A stretch of DNA of 64,000 bases from Desulfuromonadales bacterium (GCA_027065695.1 JAMONP010000046.1:36295-100294); one strand, 5' to 3'. Shown: positions 11,114 through 23,694, numbered from the stretch's first letter. Numbers and translations are program-made. The notes: a model not told the origin generated them from the letters alone.

Positions 11114-12294
11114 GAGTAAGAAGCTCCTTGAATTTCATAAATAGCATCATGAGCCGCACGGCGGGACCATTGATCTGCGGCAAGAATCTGTTCCAGACTG
11201 GACGCAGAAGTTGTTGTATGCTCCTGCACTACCGAACCAATAATTCGGGGAATATCGAGAAAACTGACCTTCTCCTGCAGAAACGCTTCCACAGCAAGTT
11301 CGTTGGCTGCATTCAGCACAGCAGGTGTCGTACCACCTCGCCGGATAGCATCGTAGGCCAAACCGAGGCAGGGGAAACACTTACTATCGGGTGTCGCAAA
11401 ATGTAATTGACCGAGACGACATAGGTCAAGGGGAGGCAAATCCAGAGTTAACCTTTCCGGATAGGACAAGGCATAGGCAATCGGTGTTTTCATATCCGGA
11501 ATGCCTAGTTGCGCTATGAGCGCGCCATCAACATACTCCACCATGGAATGGACAATACTTTCCGGGTGGATATGCACAGCAATGTTTTCAACCGGGATAT
11601 CGAAAAGCCAATGTGCCTCAATCACCTCCAGGCCTTTATTCATCATGGTTGCCGAATCAATTGTGATCTTTCGTCCCATGGTCCAATTTGGATGAGCCAG
11701 GGCATCTTGCGGTGTCACTTCCTGCAGGTCATCAAGTGACCAGTTACGAAATGGCCCACCAGAGGCCGTCAGGATCAGGCGACGTACATCGCTTCTGCGG
11801 TGACCTTTAAGTGACTGAAAGATAGCCGAATGCTCACTATCGACCGGAAAAAGTTGGCAGCCGGATTTGACGACGGCAGCCATGACCAGTTCACCAGCGA
11901 CAACCAGAGTCTCCTTGTTGGCGAGTGCAACGTCTCTGCCTGTCTCGATAGCCGCCAGAGTCGGCTCAAGACCTGCGGCACCAACAATGGCTGAGACAAC
12001 CATATCGGCGGGTGAATCAGCTGCACAGGCAATCAGGCCAGATGTCCCGTAGAGAATACGGGGTCCACTGGAACCGCTGCGCTCTTGCAGACGCCGTGCG
12101 TTCTCCTGGTCAGGTACGGCTACCATCTCAGGCCGGAAGCGCGCAATCTGTTCTTCGAGCAAAGCCAGGTTACGCCCGGCGGTCAAGGCGACGACCTGGA
12201 AACAGTCTGGATGCTCCGCAACAATCTCCAGGGTGCTTACGCCGATGGAACCGGTAGAACCAAGGACAGCCAGTCGTTTCATGCAGATATCCAT
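11110..12294 (-). CDS. dxr: 1-deoxy-D-xylulose 5-phosphate reductoisomerase (start probably ATG at 12282)
   Basis: [43 protein letters not shown]. Confidence 0.96.
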   Translation of the reverse strand: MDICMKRLAVLGSTGSIGVSTLEIVAEHPDCFQVVALTAGRNLALLEEQIARFRPEMVAVPDQENARRLQERSGSSGPRILYGTSGLIACAADSPADMVVSAIVGAAGLEPTLAAIETGRDVALANKETLVVAGELVMAAVVKSGCQLFPVDSEHSAIFQSLKGHRRSDVRRLILTASGGPFRNWSLDDLQEVTPQDALAHPNWTMGRKITIDSATMMNKGLEVIEAHWLFDIPVENIAVHIHPESIVHSMVEYVDGALIAQLGIPDMKTPIAYALSYPERLTLDLPPLDLCRLGQLHFATPDSKCFPCLGLAYDAIRRGGTTPAVLNAANELAVEAFLQEKVSFLDIPRIIGSVVQEHTTTSASSLEQILAADQWSRRAAHDAIYEIQGASYS

Positions 12295-12336
12295 TTCATA
12301 TCAATGATACGTTTCATACAGACACCAAGGTACGTT

Positions 12337-13164
12337 TCATACAAACGCCCACAATGCATAGTAGTAAGTCACCGGAAAGGCAAACAACAGGCTGTCGAGA
12401 CGATCAAGAACACCACCATGTCCGGGTATAAGCGTTCCAGAGTCTTTGACGCCAAAGCTTCGCTTCATCAATGATTCAACCAGATCACCGAGTTGGCTGA
12501 AAGCGCCGACACCGATGCCGAGGAGGAGGATATCCACACTGCTCAACTCTGCAAAGAGCAGGAGCTTGCAGAGCATTGCGCCAAGCACGCCGCCAGCAAG
12601 ACCACCAAGGGAACCTTCTATACTCTTTTTCGGGCTGACCGCCTCATAGAGGCGATGTCTCCCACAGGTTTTACCAACAAAATAAGCCATGCTGTCACTT
12701 GCCATGACAATAAACAGGACGAGAAAAATCCAGTCGCTACCATCAGGTAGAGTGCGAAGCAGGGCAGCATGAGATAATAATAACGGGACATACAGCAAGC
12801 CAAGCAGGCTGACCGCCAGGTCACGGCTCACGCTCTGCATATCCTGAAACCGAAACAGGTAAACCAGAGTAAGAAAGAGGCTCGGCAGAACTATGCATAG
12901 TAGAAGAAAAGAAGAGTCTGGAGCATAGACCAAGCCAACAGAGAAGAGGACTCCAGTAGCGACAGAAAGAGAGCTTTCCAGACGACGCTTAACTGGTAAT
13001 GCCATCCGGTAAAATTCATGCAAGGCCAGAGCCGTGACAACAAACAGCAGACCGGCAAATAAACCCGGACTGGCATAAAACACGAAAAGGATCAGTAATG
13101 GCAGAGCAATCAGTGCTGTGATGATTCGCTGTTTAATGATGCCCCTCCCTGTTGCTGTCGTCAT
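12337..13164 (-). CDS. cdsA: phosphatidate cytidylyltransferase (start reassigned to 13164; track ORF runs to 13407 inside uppS)
   Basis: SDSMAYFVGKTCGRHRLYEAVSPKKSIEGSLGG...GQLGDLVESLMKRSFGVKDSGTLIPGHGGVLDRLDSL. Confidence 0.94.
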   Translation of the reverse strand: MTTATGRGIIKQRIITALIALPLLILFVFYASPGLFAGLLFVVTALALHEFYRMALPVKRRLESSLSVATGVLFSVGLVYAPDSSFLLLCIVLPSLFLTLVYLFRFQDMQSVSRDLAVSLLGLLYVPLLLSHAALLRTLPDGSDWIFLVLFIVMASDSMAYFVGKTCGRHRLYEAVSPKKSIEGSLGGLAGGVLGAMLCKLLLFAELSSVDILLLGIGVGAFSQLGDLVESLMKRSFGVKDSGTLIPGHGGVLDRLDSLLFAFPVTYYYALWAFV

Positions 13165-13957
13165 CTTTTTGCGAGTTGCTGTGCCCTTGCTTTTGCTGGT
13201 CGCGTTGCTCATGATTTTGCAGGTCGCGTTGCTCATGCTTTTGCAGCTGCACAGCGGTGAGACCAAAGCGCCGCTGACGACTACTGTACTCTTGCAGTGC
13301 CTGCAACAAGGTATCGCGAGAAAAGTCCGGCCAGAGAGTTTCTGTGAAAAAAAGTTCTGCGTAAGCCATCTGCCAAAGGAGAAAGTTGCTGATGCGCATC
13401 TCACCACTGGTCCTGATCAAGAGGTCAGGGTCAGGAGTAGCGTGTGTATCGAGGACTGCCTCTATATCCAACTCGGTGAGATCGTCAGCTTGCAGTTTGC
13501 CCTCGGCAATCTTGCTGCCAAGCGTTTGCATCGCTCGTGTCAATTCGTTGCGTGAGCCATAAGAGAGGGCCAGAGTAAGAACCATCCGATCATTGTCGAC
13601 GGTTGTATTAATGATGTCTTTGAGAATTTTACTGACTGGTTCTGGCAAGCGGTCCAACTCACCAATAGCTATGAGACGAATACCGCGCTCCTTGAGTTGA
13701 CTCAGTTCCCTCTTCAGAAAACTCCCCAACAACCCCATTAGCGACTCAACCTCATCACGAGGGCGGCCCCAGTTCTCGGAACTGAAAGCATAAAGAGTCA
13801 AGTAACGTATGCCTAACCCCAGACATTCGTCAACAACGGTCTGCACTGTTTCCACGCCTTTGCGATGGCCAAAGATACGTGGCAGGTGGCGCTGTTCAGC
13901 CCAGCGACCGTTACCGTCCATAATAATTGCGAGGTGCGTTGGAATCTGCATAAACAA
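13133..13957 (-). CDS. uppS: isoprenyl (undecaprenyl diphosphate) synthase with low-complexity C-terminal repeat
   Basis: HLAIIMDGNGRWAEQRHLPRIFGHRKGVETV, RTSGEMRISNFLLWQMAYAELFF. Confidence 0.96.
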   Translation of the reverse strand: MFMQIPTHLAIIMDGNGRWAEQRHLPRIFGHRKGVETVQTVVDECLGLGIRYLTLYAFSSENWGRPRDEVESLMGLLGSFLKRELSQLKERGIRLIAIGELDRLPEPVSKILKDIINTTVDNDRMVLTLALSYGSRNELTRAMQTLGSKIAEGKLQADDLTELDIEAVLDTHATPDPDLLIRTSGEMRISNFLLWQMAYAELFFTETLWPDFSRDTLLQALQEYSSRQRRFGLTAVQLQKHEQRDLQNHEQRDQQKQGHSNSQKDDDSNREGHH

Positions 13958-14037
13958 GAAGCCCCCAAATGAAAAAGCAGCTTAACAAAGTATCATAGAC
14001 ATATCAAACCGAGCAACCATCTGTTGCTGCCATACAA

Positions 14038-14066
14038 CTAAAAAGGGTGCCCAAAAGGCACCCTTG
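14038..14066 (-). terminator. Rho-independent terminator between frr and uppS
   Basis: Reverse strand AAGGGTGCCTTTTGGGCACCCTTTTTA. Confidence 0.75.
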
Positions 14067-14113
14067 GTTTCAGCATCATCCGATCATGGATTGTCGGACA
14101 GGCTCACAGGAGA

Positions 14114-14671
14114 TCAGATCTCCATAAGGTCTTTTTCCTTCTCCGCAATCACCTGATCGACGCGAGCGACATAATCATCCGTTACTTCCTGGATTTCCTT
14201 CTCGCCACGCTTCAGCTCATCTTCGGAAATTTCCTTACCCTTCTCCAGTTTCTTCAGGGCGTCATTAGCTTCACGGCGCGTATTCCGGACAACGACTTTG
14301 GCGTCTTCACCCATACGCTTGACCTGCTTGACCATCTCTTTACGGCGATCCTCGGTCAACGGCGGAAAAACCAACCGAATCAACTGCCCATCGGAGTTCG
14401 GATTCAAACCAAGATCCGCCTTTAAAATAGCTCTCTCAATTTCGCCGATCAGGTTTTTCTCCCACGGTTGAATCGTAATCAGTCGCGGCTCAGGTACCGC
14501 CAGCGAACCAACCTGATTGAGCGGTGTCGGCGTACCATAGTAATCCACTTGAACAGAATCGAGCAAAGCGAGGGAAGCACGCCCGGTACGAACTTTACTC
14601 AAGTCGCGCTTAAACGCCTCCAGAGCTTTGCCCATTCCAGTGCCAGCGTTGGCTTTGACATCAGCAATCAT
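14114..14671 (-). CDS. frr: ribosome recycling factor (start at 14671; track ORF is 5'-extended)
   Basis: [38 protein letters not shown]. Confidence 0.97.
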   Translation of the reverse strand: MIADVKANAGTGMGKALEAFKRDLSKVRTGRASLALLDSVQVDYYGTPTPLNQVGSLAVPEPRLITIQPWEKNLIGEIERAILKADLGLNPNSDGQLIRLVFPPLTEDRRKEMVKQVKRMGEDAKVVVRNTRREANDALKKLEKGKEISEDELKRGEKEIQEVTDDYVARVDQVIAEKEKDLMEI

Positions 14672-14675
14672 GGCA

Positions 14676-16371
<1,696 letters not shown>

Positions 16372-16423
16372 GGTAAAACCTCCTCTAAATCTATACAGTG
16401 TTGATTTATGTAATTTGCTGATA

Positions 16424-16455
16424 AAAAGGCGGCTGCAAAGCAGGCCGCCTTTATC
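16424..16455 (-). terminator. hairpin/terminator between rpsB and tsf
   Basis: Reverse strand AAAGGCGGCCTGCTTTGCAGCCGCCTTTTTATC. Confidence 0.65.
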
Positions 16456-16475
16456 TTATTATTAATATCGACAGT

Positions 16476-17450
16476 TTATGCTTCTGCGGGCTTCTCTTCT
16501 ACAGCGGGCTTCTCTTCTACAGCGGGCTTCTCTTCTACAGCGGGCTTCTCTTCTACAGCGGGCTTCTCTTCTACAGCGGGCTTCTCTTCTACAGCAGCCT
16601 TCTCTTCTACAGCAGCCTTCTCTTCTACAGCAGGCTTCTCTTCTGTAGCAGGCTTCTTCTTTGCAGGTGTCTTTATAATCGTCTCGACGACAACTGTTTC
16701 CAGACTCTCTTCAACAACCTGCTCATCCTGATCGGCACCTTCAGCATCATTACGTAGCTGTTCTTCACGGGCAGCAGTGCCTTCGAGGCAGGCGTCTGCC
16801 ATTTTCGATGCAAAGAGGCGAAGAGCACGAATTGCATCGTCGTTGCCAGGGATAATGTAATCAATTCCGTCTGGATCACAGTTGGTATCGACCACGGCCA
16901 CGACCGGAATCCCGAGTTTGATGGCTTCCTTGACAGCAATTTCTTCCTTATTGGTATCAACAATGAAGATGGCAGCAGGCAGGCGAGCCATATTTTTGAT
17001 ACCACCAAGGTTTTTCTCCAGCTTGGCTTTTTCACGATCCAGTTGCAGAACTTCCTTCTTGATCAGCAAGTCATAAGTACCATCTTCAGCCATAGCCTCA
17101 ATCTTCTTGAGACGATCGATACTCCGCTTGATGGTGGAGAAGTTGGTAAGCATACCTCCCAGCCAACGATTATTGACATAATACTGGTCAGCCCGGATAG
17201 CTTCCTCCATAATGGAGTCCTGGGCTTGCTTCTTGGTCCCTACAAAAAGAACCTTTTCGCCTTTCTGGGTGATGTCTTGAATAAAACTGTATGCAGTCCT
17301 GAAATAACGAACCGTTTTCTGCAGGTCAACAATATAAATACCGTTACGAGCCCCAAAAATATAAGGCTTCATCTTGGGGTTCCAACGACGGGTCTGGTGA
17401 CCGAAATGAACACCAGCCTCCAACAATTGTTTCATAGTAATCTGTGACAT
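16476..17450 (-). CDS. rpsB: 30S ribosomal protein S2 with repetitive C-terminal extension
   Basis: [41 protein letters not shown]...; C-terminus (EEKPAV)n. Confidence 0.96.
   Translation of the reverse strand: MSQITMKQLLEAGVHFGHQTRRWNPKMKPYIFGARNGIYIVDLQKTVRYFRTAYSFIQDITQKGEKVLFVGTKKQAQDSIMEEAIRADQYYVNNRWLGGMLTNFSTIKRSIDRLKKIEAMAEDGTYDLLIKKEVLQLDREKAKLEKNLGGIKNMARLPAAIFIVDTNKEEIAVKEAIKLGIPVVAVVDTNCDPDGIDYIIPGNDDAIRALRLFASKMADACLEGTAAREEQLRNDAEGADQDEQVVEESLETVVVETIIKTPAKKKPATEEKPAVEEKAAVEEKAAVEEKPAVEEKPAVEEKPAVEEKPAVEEKPAVEEKPAEA
16482..16653 (-). repeat. 18-bp tandem repeat encoding [12 protein letters not shown] units in rpsB
   Basis: About nine consecutive copies of CTTCTCTTCTACAGC[G/A]G[G/C] visible on the + strand. 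Confidence 0.95.
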
Positions 17451-17776
17451 GTCTGAGCTCCTTTTTCGTTAGGTTTTTCCGCCGCCTCCATCATTCCCTG
17501 CAACCGACCTGACACCATGTCAGGCACCCGGTTCGGGTCAGAAAGCGTGTGAATTGAATAGCTCATCCGTATAGCATGAGAGTGCGTAGAACGCAAGAGC
17601 TTTTTGAGCCTGCAGGCGACACAAAGGGGACATTACTACCTGGAACTAACGAATCAACAGTAACAGTATATATAGTGTTGCTGTATATGTGCTCTTGCGT
17701 TACAATTATCGGCAAATATTGGAGCTTTATAATTTAATTGTGGGCCTGGCCTCATAATATTAAGCGGAGTGCATAC

Positions 17777-20700
17777 ATGCTGACATGGATTGAGCCGTTG
17801 GGAGCGGGGGAAGCTTGCCAGAAGGATCAATATGATCCGGTTTGCCGGCGCGGGGTGCCGCAAGTGGTGCGGTTTGCAGTTATGGCTGTAATGGCTATGG
17901 TGCTTGGGTTGGCCGGATTTGTGGGGAGAGCCCAGGCAGTTACGGTCACAGATACCACTCCGACCTCAGCTGCATTTACAGCTAGTACCTGGACCAATCC
18001 GAACAATGCCTTGAGCCAGGATGACAACTATGCCACATGGAAAAACACCGATCAGTCCTACCTGGTTTTGACGGGCTTCGATTTCTCTTCTATACCGGAT
18101 AGTGCCCAGATAGATGGCGTTACCATCCTGGTGCGGGGGCTACACTCTTCTGGTACAGCAAACTATCGTGATTATGTTGTCGGTTTGACCAAAAACGCAA
18201 CTGCTATAGCTGGTACGGAAAAGAACAGCCTAACCGAAGGAACAACTTTTGCTACATCTGTCGCAGACTATACTCTTGGTGCCAACAATGACTTGTGGGG
18301 CACCACCTGGACTGCGACAGAAATTAAAAGTGCTAATTTCGGTGTTATGCTCACTGACAATAATGGAACACAAACCTCGACTACTCCAGGTTATTCCATC
18401 GATGTCATGTACATAACAGTTGATTACACGATTACCTGCAGTGAAACCACCCCCTCCTCAATCATCTGGAACGGCACCAATACTGCGGCTGGCAATTTTA
18501 ATGCTGCAAATTTTGTAACGCTCACCGATATTGTTAATGAAGAGTATCAGGTGACGGCAGGTTCTCCTGCAAGCGCGATTGACCTGGGGCACGGTGAGAC
18601 CGGTAACTGCAACAGCGAAACCTTTAATGGCAATATGCTTTATGTCGATGGCAATAATCCGGCCAATGCCACTGGTACCATCGACAGCATAAAGGCTGAA
18701 ATCGGTGCTGCCGGTGGCGATATCATGTTTTTCACCTGCGTGATGAGCGGTAACAATTGTACCGTCACAGATGTGACTCCCTGGCAGACAGCAACCGCTG
18801 GTCAGGTGAATAGCTGGTCCGGTTTGTCGTTGAGCGTGAATGCGGGTGACCTGCTGGGCTTTTATTACGACAACCTGAGTGGTCGAAGCAGGCCGACGGT
18901 TTGTCGTGACTCGATTACCGGGGTACGCTACCAGTTTGTTCAGGATAGTCCGATTCCTGCTGCGGGTCAGTTATATACTGTCGCTGATGGTGCTAATACC
19001 GATGCCCTGCAGATTTATGCTACGGGCAGCACTCCTGGGGAAACAATTATGATCCCCTGGAATGTTGATCCCCAGGAGGCATCAGCGGTCTTGACTGATG
19101 GCAATAGCTACAATTTGTATGCCCGTGGCAACGACAGCGAGTGCAACACGACCTACTATGGTGACCCTGCTGCTGCGAATACAACAGCAGACGGTATTTT
19201 ACAAAACTTTACCTGGAGCAGTGAGACCACTCCACCGATTGCGGGAGCGGTCACTGTCGCCCCAGATTCCGGCACGCAGGTTCCAGCCGCGTTTACCATC
19301 ACGACCTCTTTCACCGATAATGAGACTGCTGTCTCCAGTTGTGACTATACCCTTAATGGCGGTAGCAGCTGGTCAGCTGGTACAGTTTCTGGTTCAGGAC
19401 CCTATAGTTGTGCTGCCAATATCACCGGCCAGGTCGATGGTGCGTCACTGACCATCAATATGCGTGCTACCTCAGGTGGTGGTACGTCTACGGCAACTGC
19501 CATCAGCCGAACCGTTGATGCAGCCAGACCGACAGTGAGTATCGTTGTTGCCGGTTCCAGTAGTGGTACGCCGGTATCCTTTACAGTGACCTTCAGTGAA
19601 TCCGTAACCGCTTTCACCGCAGCTGATGTGGTGCTTGGTGGTACGGCCGGTGCGACCACTGCTAATATCAGCGGTTCTGGAAGTAGTTATACTGTGGATG
19701 TTACCGGTATGACAGCTGATGGTACCATCACCATGGATATCCCTGCTGATTCTGCCTTTGATGCCGTCGGTAATGGTAATACCGCTGCAACCCAGGCTAT
19801 GACCAGCTGGGTATCTTGTGCACCAACGGTCACCCAGATCACGGTCAGCAGCGCGACCAACCCGATTAACTACCCGGCGTCGACATCCAGCATCTCGCTT
19901 GCGGTCACCGGCGGCACGGGTACGATCAGCTCCACGCAGTGGTCCGATGACAACGGTACAACCTGGAACTCGACCGCAACTGTCTATACAGCACCGGCTC
20001 AGACGGTCGGTGCCATTACCATTAGCGGTCGAGCGATTGAAGATAACTGCTTAACGACTATGGCTACCGCCAACACGGTGACCCAGAACTTCGACACCCG
20101 CACTCCGTACATTGAACCTGGTACGGCGAGCAGTGCTCAGTATGGCCTCGACAAGGTTCGTATCACCATGCCGTACAGTGGTCTCAACGATGACAGCAGC
20201 GCTTCGGTCTCTGTCGCCTACGATCTGAATGGTGCAGCGCAGACTCAGGTTAGCACCAACCCGGTTATTGGTACTGGTCCGGCGATTATCGACCTCGGTG
20301 TTTTCTCCACCGGTGATGCAATTACCAATATCGTGGTGACTTATACCGATACACGCTGGTCATCTGCTCCAGGTAATGCTGTACAGAATCTGGCGGATAT
20401 TACTATGGTATCCTGGGCTGACAACAACCTGTTGCACAACAGTAACCGCTTCCCCGGTACCAGCAAACATGGTGGCGATTGGGGCACTTTGACCGGTTAT
20501 GCCGGCGGTATCGTATGTGCTACCTGTCACGGCAAGAACACCGGTAATGTTAAACGTGTCAGAGCGACTATCAGCTACCCTGATGGCAGTAGTATGCCAG
20601 GTGGCGGCAGCATCGCCACAGTTAATCTGCAGTCCCTCGTAGATGGTAGCTCAGATTTTGGTGACGACAACACGGCACCACGCAGCTCGTCAAACAAGGT

Positions 20701-23620
20701 CTGCGAAGTCTGTCATACCTATGATGTAAATCAATTGGTCGGCACCAGATTCCATGCGGCCAACCAGCAGGTGACTACCGGCCATTACGATAACGCCGAC
20801 TGCATCAAGTGTCACGAGCACAAGGTTGGCTTTAAGGCCTCCTGTGACAACTGTCACGCTTCGCCACCAATCAATAATGCCACGGACCTGGTCAAGGATG
20901 GTTCCTCTCCTGGTGATGCCACCGGTTCACTTACGGTAGGCAAACATAACAAGCACGCCAATACTCTCGCCTATGGCTGCAATACTTGCCACAGCGGCTG
21001 GGAGTCCAGCGGTGAGATGCCCAATGGCGGCCAGATCAATGTTGGCATCATGACTCCGGGTAACAATGGCGGTACTTACGATGGCCGCGCCGGTGGTGGC
21101 GGTTATAATGCCGATCTTGGTACCGGTACGACTGTTACCACTGGTGGAGCATTGACCTGCGCCATCTACTGCCATGGCAATACCATCGGCGGCACTATTT
21201 CCACGGCAGTCTGGAACGATGCGGCAACCATCTCTTGTGGTGATTGCCATAAAGGCACTGCCACGCAGATGCAGGCTGGTGCCCTCGGCAGCCACACTCG
21301 CCATGCCGGCAACTCTACCGCTGCCACTTATCAGCTCAACCTGACCTGTGATAACTGTCACGGCACTGTGCCGGTTTTGGGTGATACCCATATGGACGGC
21401 CTGGTAGCCTGGGATGTCACTGCGCTGAACGGCAGTACCCCGACCTATGCCGGAGCTGCCAACGGCAGCGCCGGTCCGGCTCCAACTACTTATGACAGCT
21501 GTGCTAATGTCTACTGTCACAGCGATGTGCAGAACGATGGTGCTTCAGCTGTGTCACCGACGTTCGCAGCCCCGACCTGGGGTGGTACAGTTGCCTGTGG
21601 CGATTGTCATGGCGACGCCACTGGTCGTCCGACCACTGGCAGCCATACCAAGCACAACTCTTATGTCTGCTCTGTATGCCACACTGCAGCTGGCGATGAA
21701 ACTGCTAGACATGCTGACAGCGAAATTGATATCGATATCGACAATGCCTACGGAGCCTCAGCAGCTTACAGCCAATCAGGAAACAATCCTGCCGGCAACG
21801 GTTATGGCAGCTGTTCGAATGTTTCCTGTCACGGTGCAAGCACCCCGACCTGGGGCGGTACAGTCGCTTGTGGTTCTTGTCACGGCACAGTTGGTGCTTT
21901 CAATGATAACCGCGACGGAGCGCCACCGGTTGACCTGGCCAACCTGAGTGGCTCCTATGAGGCAGGCAAACACCAGAAGCATCTCAATGTCAGCATGGCC
22001 AATACCTCTGATTACTGTAACCTCTGTCATAATGGTGCCGGTTACGGTACTGCCAAGCATGCTGACGGTACCGTTGACATGGTTTTCAATGCTGCCGCAG
22101 GCGGTAGCGCAACCTGGGCTGATTCCGGTATCAACGTTGCCCCTGGCGGCACCTGCGGCAGTCTTGACGCCAACAGCTGTCACGGTGGTATCAACTGGGA
22201 TCCAGCTCTGACCATCAGTTGTAATACCTGCCACGGCTTTGGCGGCACCGACCCCAATCATGTGAGCGACAGCCGCGGTATCTCCGGCACTAACTGTGAG
22301 CATTGTCATGAGACTGGTCATCCGCAGGGGACCACGTCGGCAAATTCGATCCTGATTGCCAACAACTTGACGGTGGGTATCAATTATAAGTCAGGTGGTA
22401 TTCATCTGCTCAAGACCATCCAAGGGGTTGCCAATACCACTGAGGCTGAGACCTGCTGGAGTTGTCACGATGCACAAGGGACTCAGGTTTCAGAGTGGGG
22501 TGTGAACAACAACGCCAATACAGGTGGTCTGGGTTATGATTATGGCACTCTCAGCACCAGTGACTGGACCGCAGCGACCTGGACCTCAGGCACCGCTGAC
22601 TTCAGCTACAAAACTGGTGCCATCCAGTCTACCCATTCAGTTAATAGTGCTGGTACTGCAGCTGTCACAGGATCTGATTATGCCAAGACTGAAACCAAAG
22701 ATATTGTAGACAATATTCGCTGTTCCTACTGTCACGATGTTCATGATCGCAATCTCACCAGCGGTGACAGTGTAACCGGTCAACCTTATCTGCGCGGCAC
22801 CTGGAAGGGCAATCCTTACAATGAAGATGGTGCGCCCCAGTCAGGGGTAACTACAGGCTGGGCCAATAACGGCACTTACGGCGAAGTTCCCCGGGCCAGC
22901 ACCAGTACTACCAACAATGGTGGCGTGGGCGGCTACTGGATCGACGAAAACAGTGGTGATCCAAATAATGGTGAGAGTCTCGACAGTACGGCCAGTTTGT
23001 GTAAACTCTGCCACAGTCAGGGCTACACCAGTGCTGCAGATATCGTCAACAACATGGATTATACAACCGGGGAGAATCTCTGGCTCGGTACTAATGGCCA
23101 CAGCAATGCGGTTCTTGATGGTGACGGTACCTATCAGACCAACATCTTCACCAGCGCCAGGCGTGGCCTGGCCGATGCTGATGTGAATGGCACATATACC
23201 AAGGTAGATATGGGGCTGTCGAGTTCCACTGGTTGGGCAAGGAGTTACCGTGGCGATGGTGGTTATAATTACAATCCAACTTCTGGATACTGGCAGTATA
23301 GCTATCAGAACTTTGCCTGGTCAGTGACAGTTGACGATGCCACAACTGACACCAACTACCACAACTTTAACTGTGGCAAATGCCATAATCCGCATGCCTC
23401 ACGGCTGCCTAAGTTGATGATCACCAACTGCATGGACACCAGACACAACGATTGGGATGATGATTATCAAGCTTCGAGTGTGAGTGGCGACACCTTTAAC
23501 GGTGCTCATATGTCCCAGTGGCCTTCGGCGCAGAACTGTCATCGTCGTGGCGACCCGGCTGAGGCTGGTGGCGATGGTACTTCTTTGGGAACGGGCTGGA
23601 ACAAGGTCACGCCATGGTAG
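17777..23620 (+). CDS. large secreted multiheme c-type cytochrome-like protein (about 17 CxxCH plus CxxxCH/CxxxxCH/CX7CH motifs) with Ig-like N-terminal half
   Basis: Signal peptide-like VVRFAVMAVMAMVLGLAGFVGRAQA; manual count of heme motifs CATCH, CEVCH, CIKCH, CDNCH, CNTCH, CGDCH, ... CGKCH; 'CxxxxCH...CGDCH' pairing typical of Geobacter multiheme proteins. Confidence 0.93.
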   Translation: MLTWIEPLGAGEACQKDQYDPVCRRGVPQVVRFAVMAVMAMVLGLAGFVGRAQAVTVTDTTPTSAAFTASTWTNPNNALSQDDNYATWKNTDQSYLVLTGFDFSSIPDSAQIDGVTILVRGLHSSGTANYRDYVVGLTKNATAIAGTEKNSLTEGTTFATSVADYTLGANNDLWGTTWTATEIKSANFGVMLTDNNGTQTSTTPGYSIDVMYITVDYTITCSETTPSSIIWNGTNTAAGNFNAANFVTLTDIVNEEYQVTAGSPASAIDLGHGETGNCNSETFNGNMLYVDGNNPANATGTIDSIKAEIGAAGGDIMFFTCVMSGNNCTVTDVTPWQTATAGQVNSWSGLSLSVNAGDLLGFYYDNLSGRSRPTVCRDSITGVRYQFVQDSPIPAAGQLYTVADGANTDALQIYATGSTPGETIMIPWNVDPQEASAVLTDGNSYNLYARGNDSECNTTYYGDPAAANTTADGILQNFTWSSETTPPIAGAVTVAPDSGTQVPAAFTITTSFTDNETAVSSCDYTLNGGSSWSAGTVSGSGPYSCAANITGQVDGASLTINMRATSGGGTSTATAISRTVDAARPTVSIVVAGSSSGTPVSFTVTFSESVTAFTAADVVLGGTAGATTANISGSGSSYTVDVTGMTADGTITMDIPADSAFDAVGNGNTAATQAMTSWVSCAPTVTQITVSSATNPINYPASTSSISLAVTGGTGTISSTQWSDDNGTTWNSTATVYTAPAQTVGAITISGRAIEDNCLTTMATANTVTQNFDTRTPYIEPGTASSAQYGLDKVRITMPYSGLNDDSSASVSVAYDLNGAAQTQVSTNPVIGTGPAIIDLGVFSTGDAITNIVVTYTDTRWSSAPGNAVQNLADITMVSWADNNLLHNSNRFPGTSKHGGDWGTLTGYAGGIVCATCHGKNTGNVKRVRATISYPDGSSMPGGGSIATVNLQSLVDGSSDFGDDNTAPRSSSNKVCEVCHTYDVNQLVGTRFHAANQQVTTGHYDNADCIKCHEHKVGFKASCDNCHASPPINNATDLVKDGSSPGDATGSLTVGKHNKHANTLAYGCNTCHSGWESSGEMPNGGQINVGIMTPGNNGGTYDGRAGGGGYNADLGTGTTVTTGGALTCAIYCHGNTIGGTISTAVWNDAATISCGDCHKGTATQMQAGALGSHTRHAGNSTAATYQLNLTCDNCHGTVPVLGDTHMDGLVAWDVTALNGSTPTYAGAANGSAGPAPTTYDSCANVYCHSDVQNDGASAVSPTFAAPTWGGTVACGDCHGDATGRPTTGSHTKHNSYVCSVCHTAAGDETARHADSEIDIDIDNAYGASAAYSQSGNNPAGNGYGSCSNVSCHGASTPTWGGTVACGSCHGTVGAFNDNRDGAPPVDLANLSGSYEAGKHQKHLNVSMANTSDYCNLCHNGAGYGTAKHADGTVDMVFNAAAGGSATWADSGINVAPGGTCGSLDANSCHGGINWDPALTISCNTCHGFGGTDPNHVSDSRGISGTNCEHCHETGHPQGTTSANSILIANNLTVGINYKSGGIHLLKTIQGVANTTEAETCWSCHDAQGTQVSEWGVNNNANTGGLGYDYGTLSTSDWTAATWTSGTADFSYKTGAIQSTHSVNSAGTAAVTGSDYAKTETKDIVDNIRCSYCHDVHDRNLTSGDSVTGQPYLRGTWKGNPYNEDGAPQSGVTTGWANNGTYGEVPRASTSTTNNGGVGGYWIDENSGDPNNGESLDSTASLCKLCHSQGYTSAADIVNNMDYTTGENLWLGTNGHSNAVLDGDGTYQTNIFTSARRGLADADVNGTYTKVDMGLSSSTGWARSYRGDGGYNYNPTSGYWQYSYQNFAWSVTVDDATTDTNYHNFNCGKCHNPHASRLPKLMITNCMDTRHNDWDDDYQASSVSGDTFNGAHMSQWPSAQNCHRRGDPAEAGGDGTSLGTGWNKVTPW

Positions 23621-23662
23621 TAACTGAGACGAAAGAGGAAATCGTGAAGCAATAACAGACCT

Positions 23663-23694
23663 CGAAGGGCCGGAGCCATCCGGCCCTTTCGCAT
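23663..23694 (+). terminator. terminator-like hairpin after the multiheme gene
   Basis: GAAGGGCCGGAGCCATCCGGCCCTTTCG. Confidence 0.6.

Noticed and set aside
12337-13407. cdsA starting at 13407
   Set aside because: The extra N-terminus is an alternate-frame reading of the uppS repeat region; 13164 gives a normal CdsA
14085-14105. ATTGTCGGACAGGCTC resembling the REP-like hairpin
   Set aside because: Only a partial match without CTAG and the full stem; may be chance
20927-21520. 197-aa - strand ORF inside the multiheme gene (and 21776..22321)
   Set aside because: Antisense to the Gly/Ser/Thr-rich repeats; low-complexity translation
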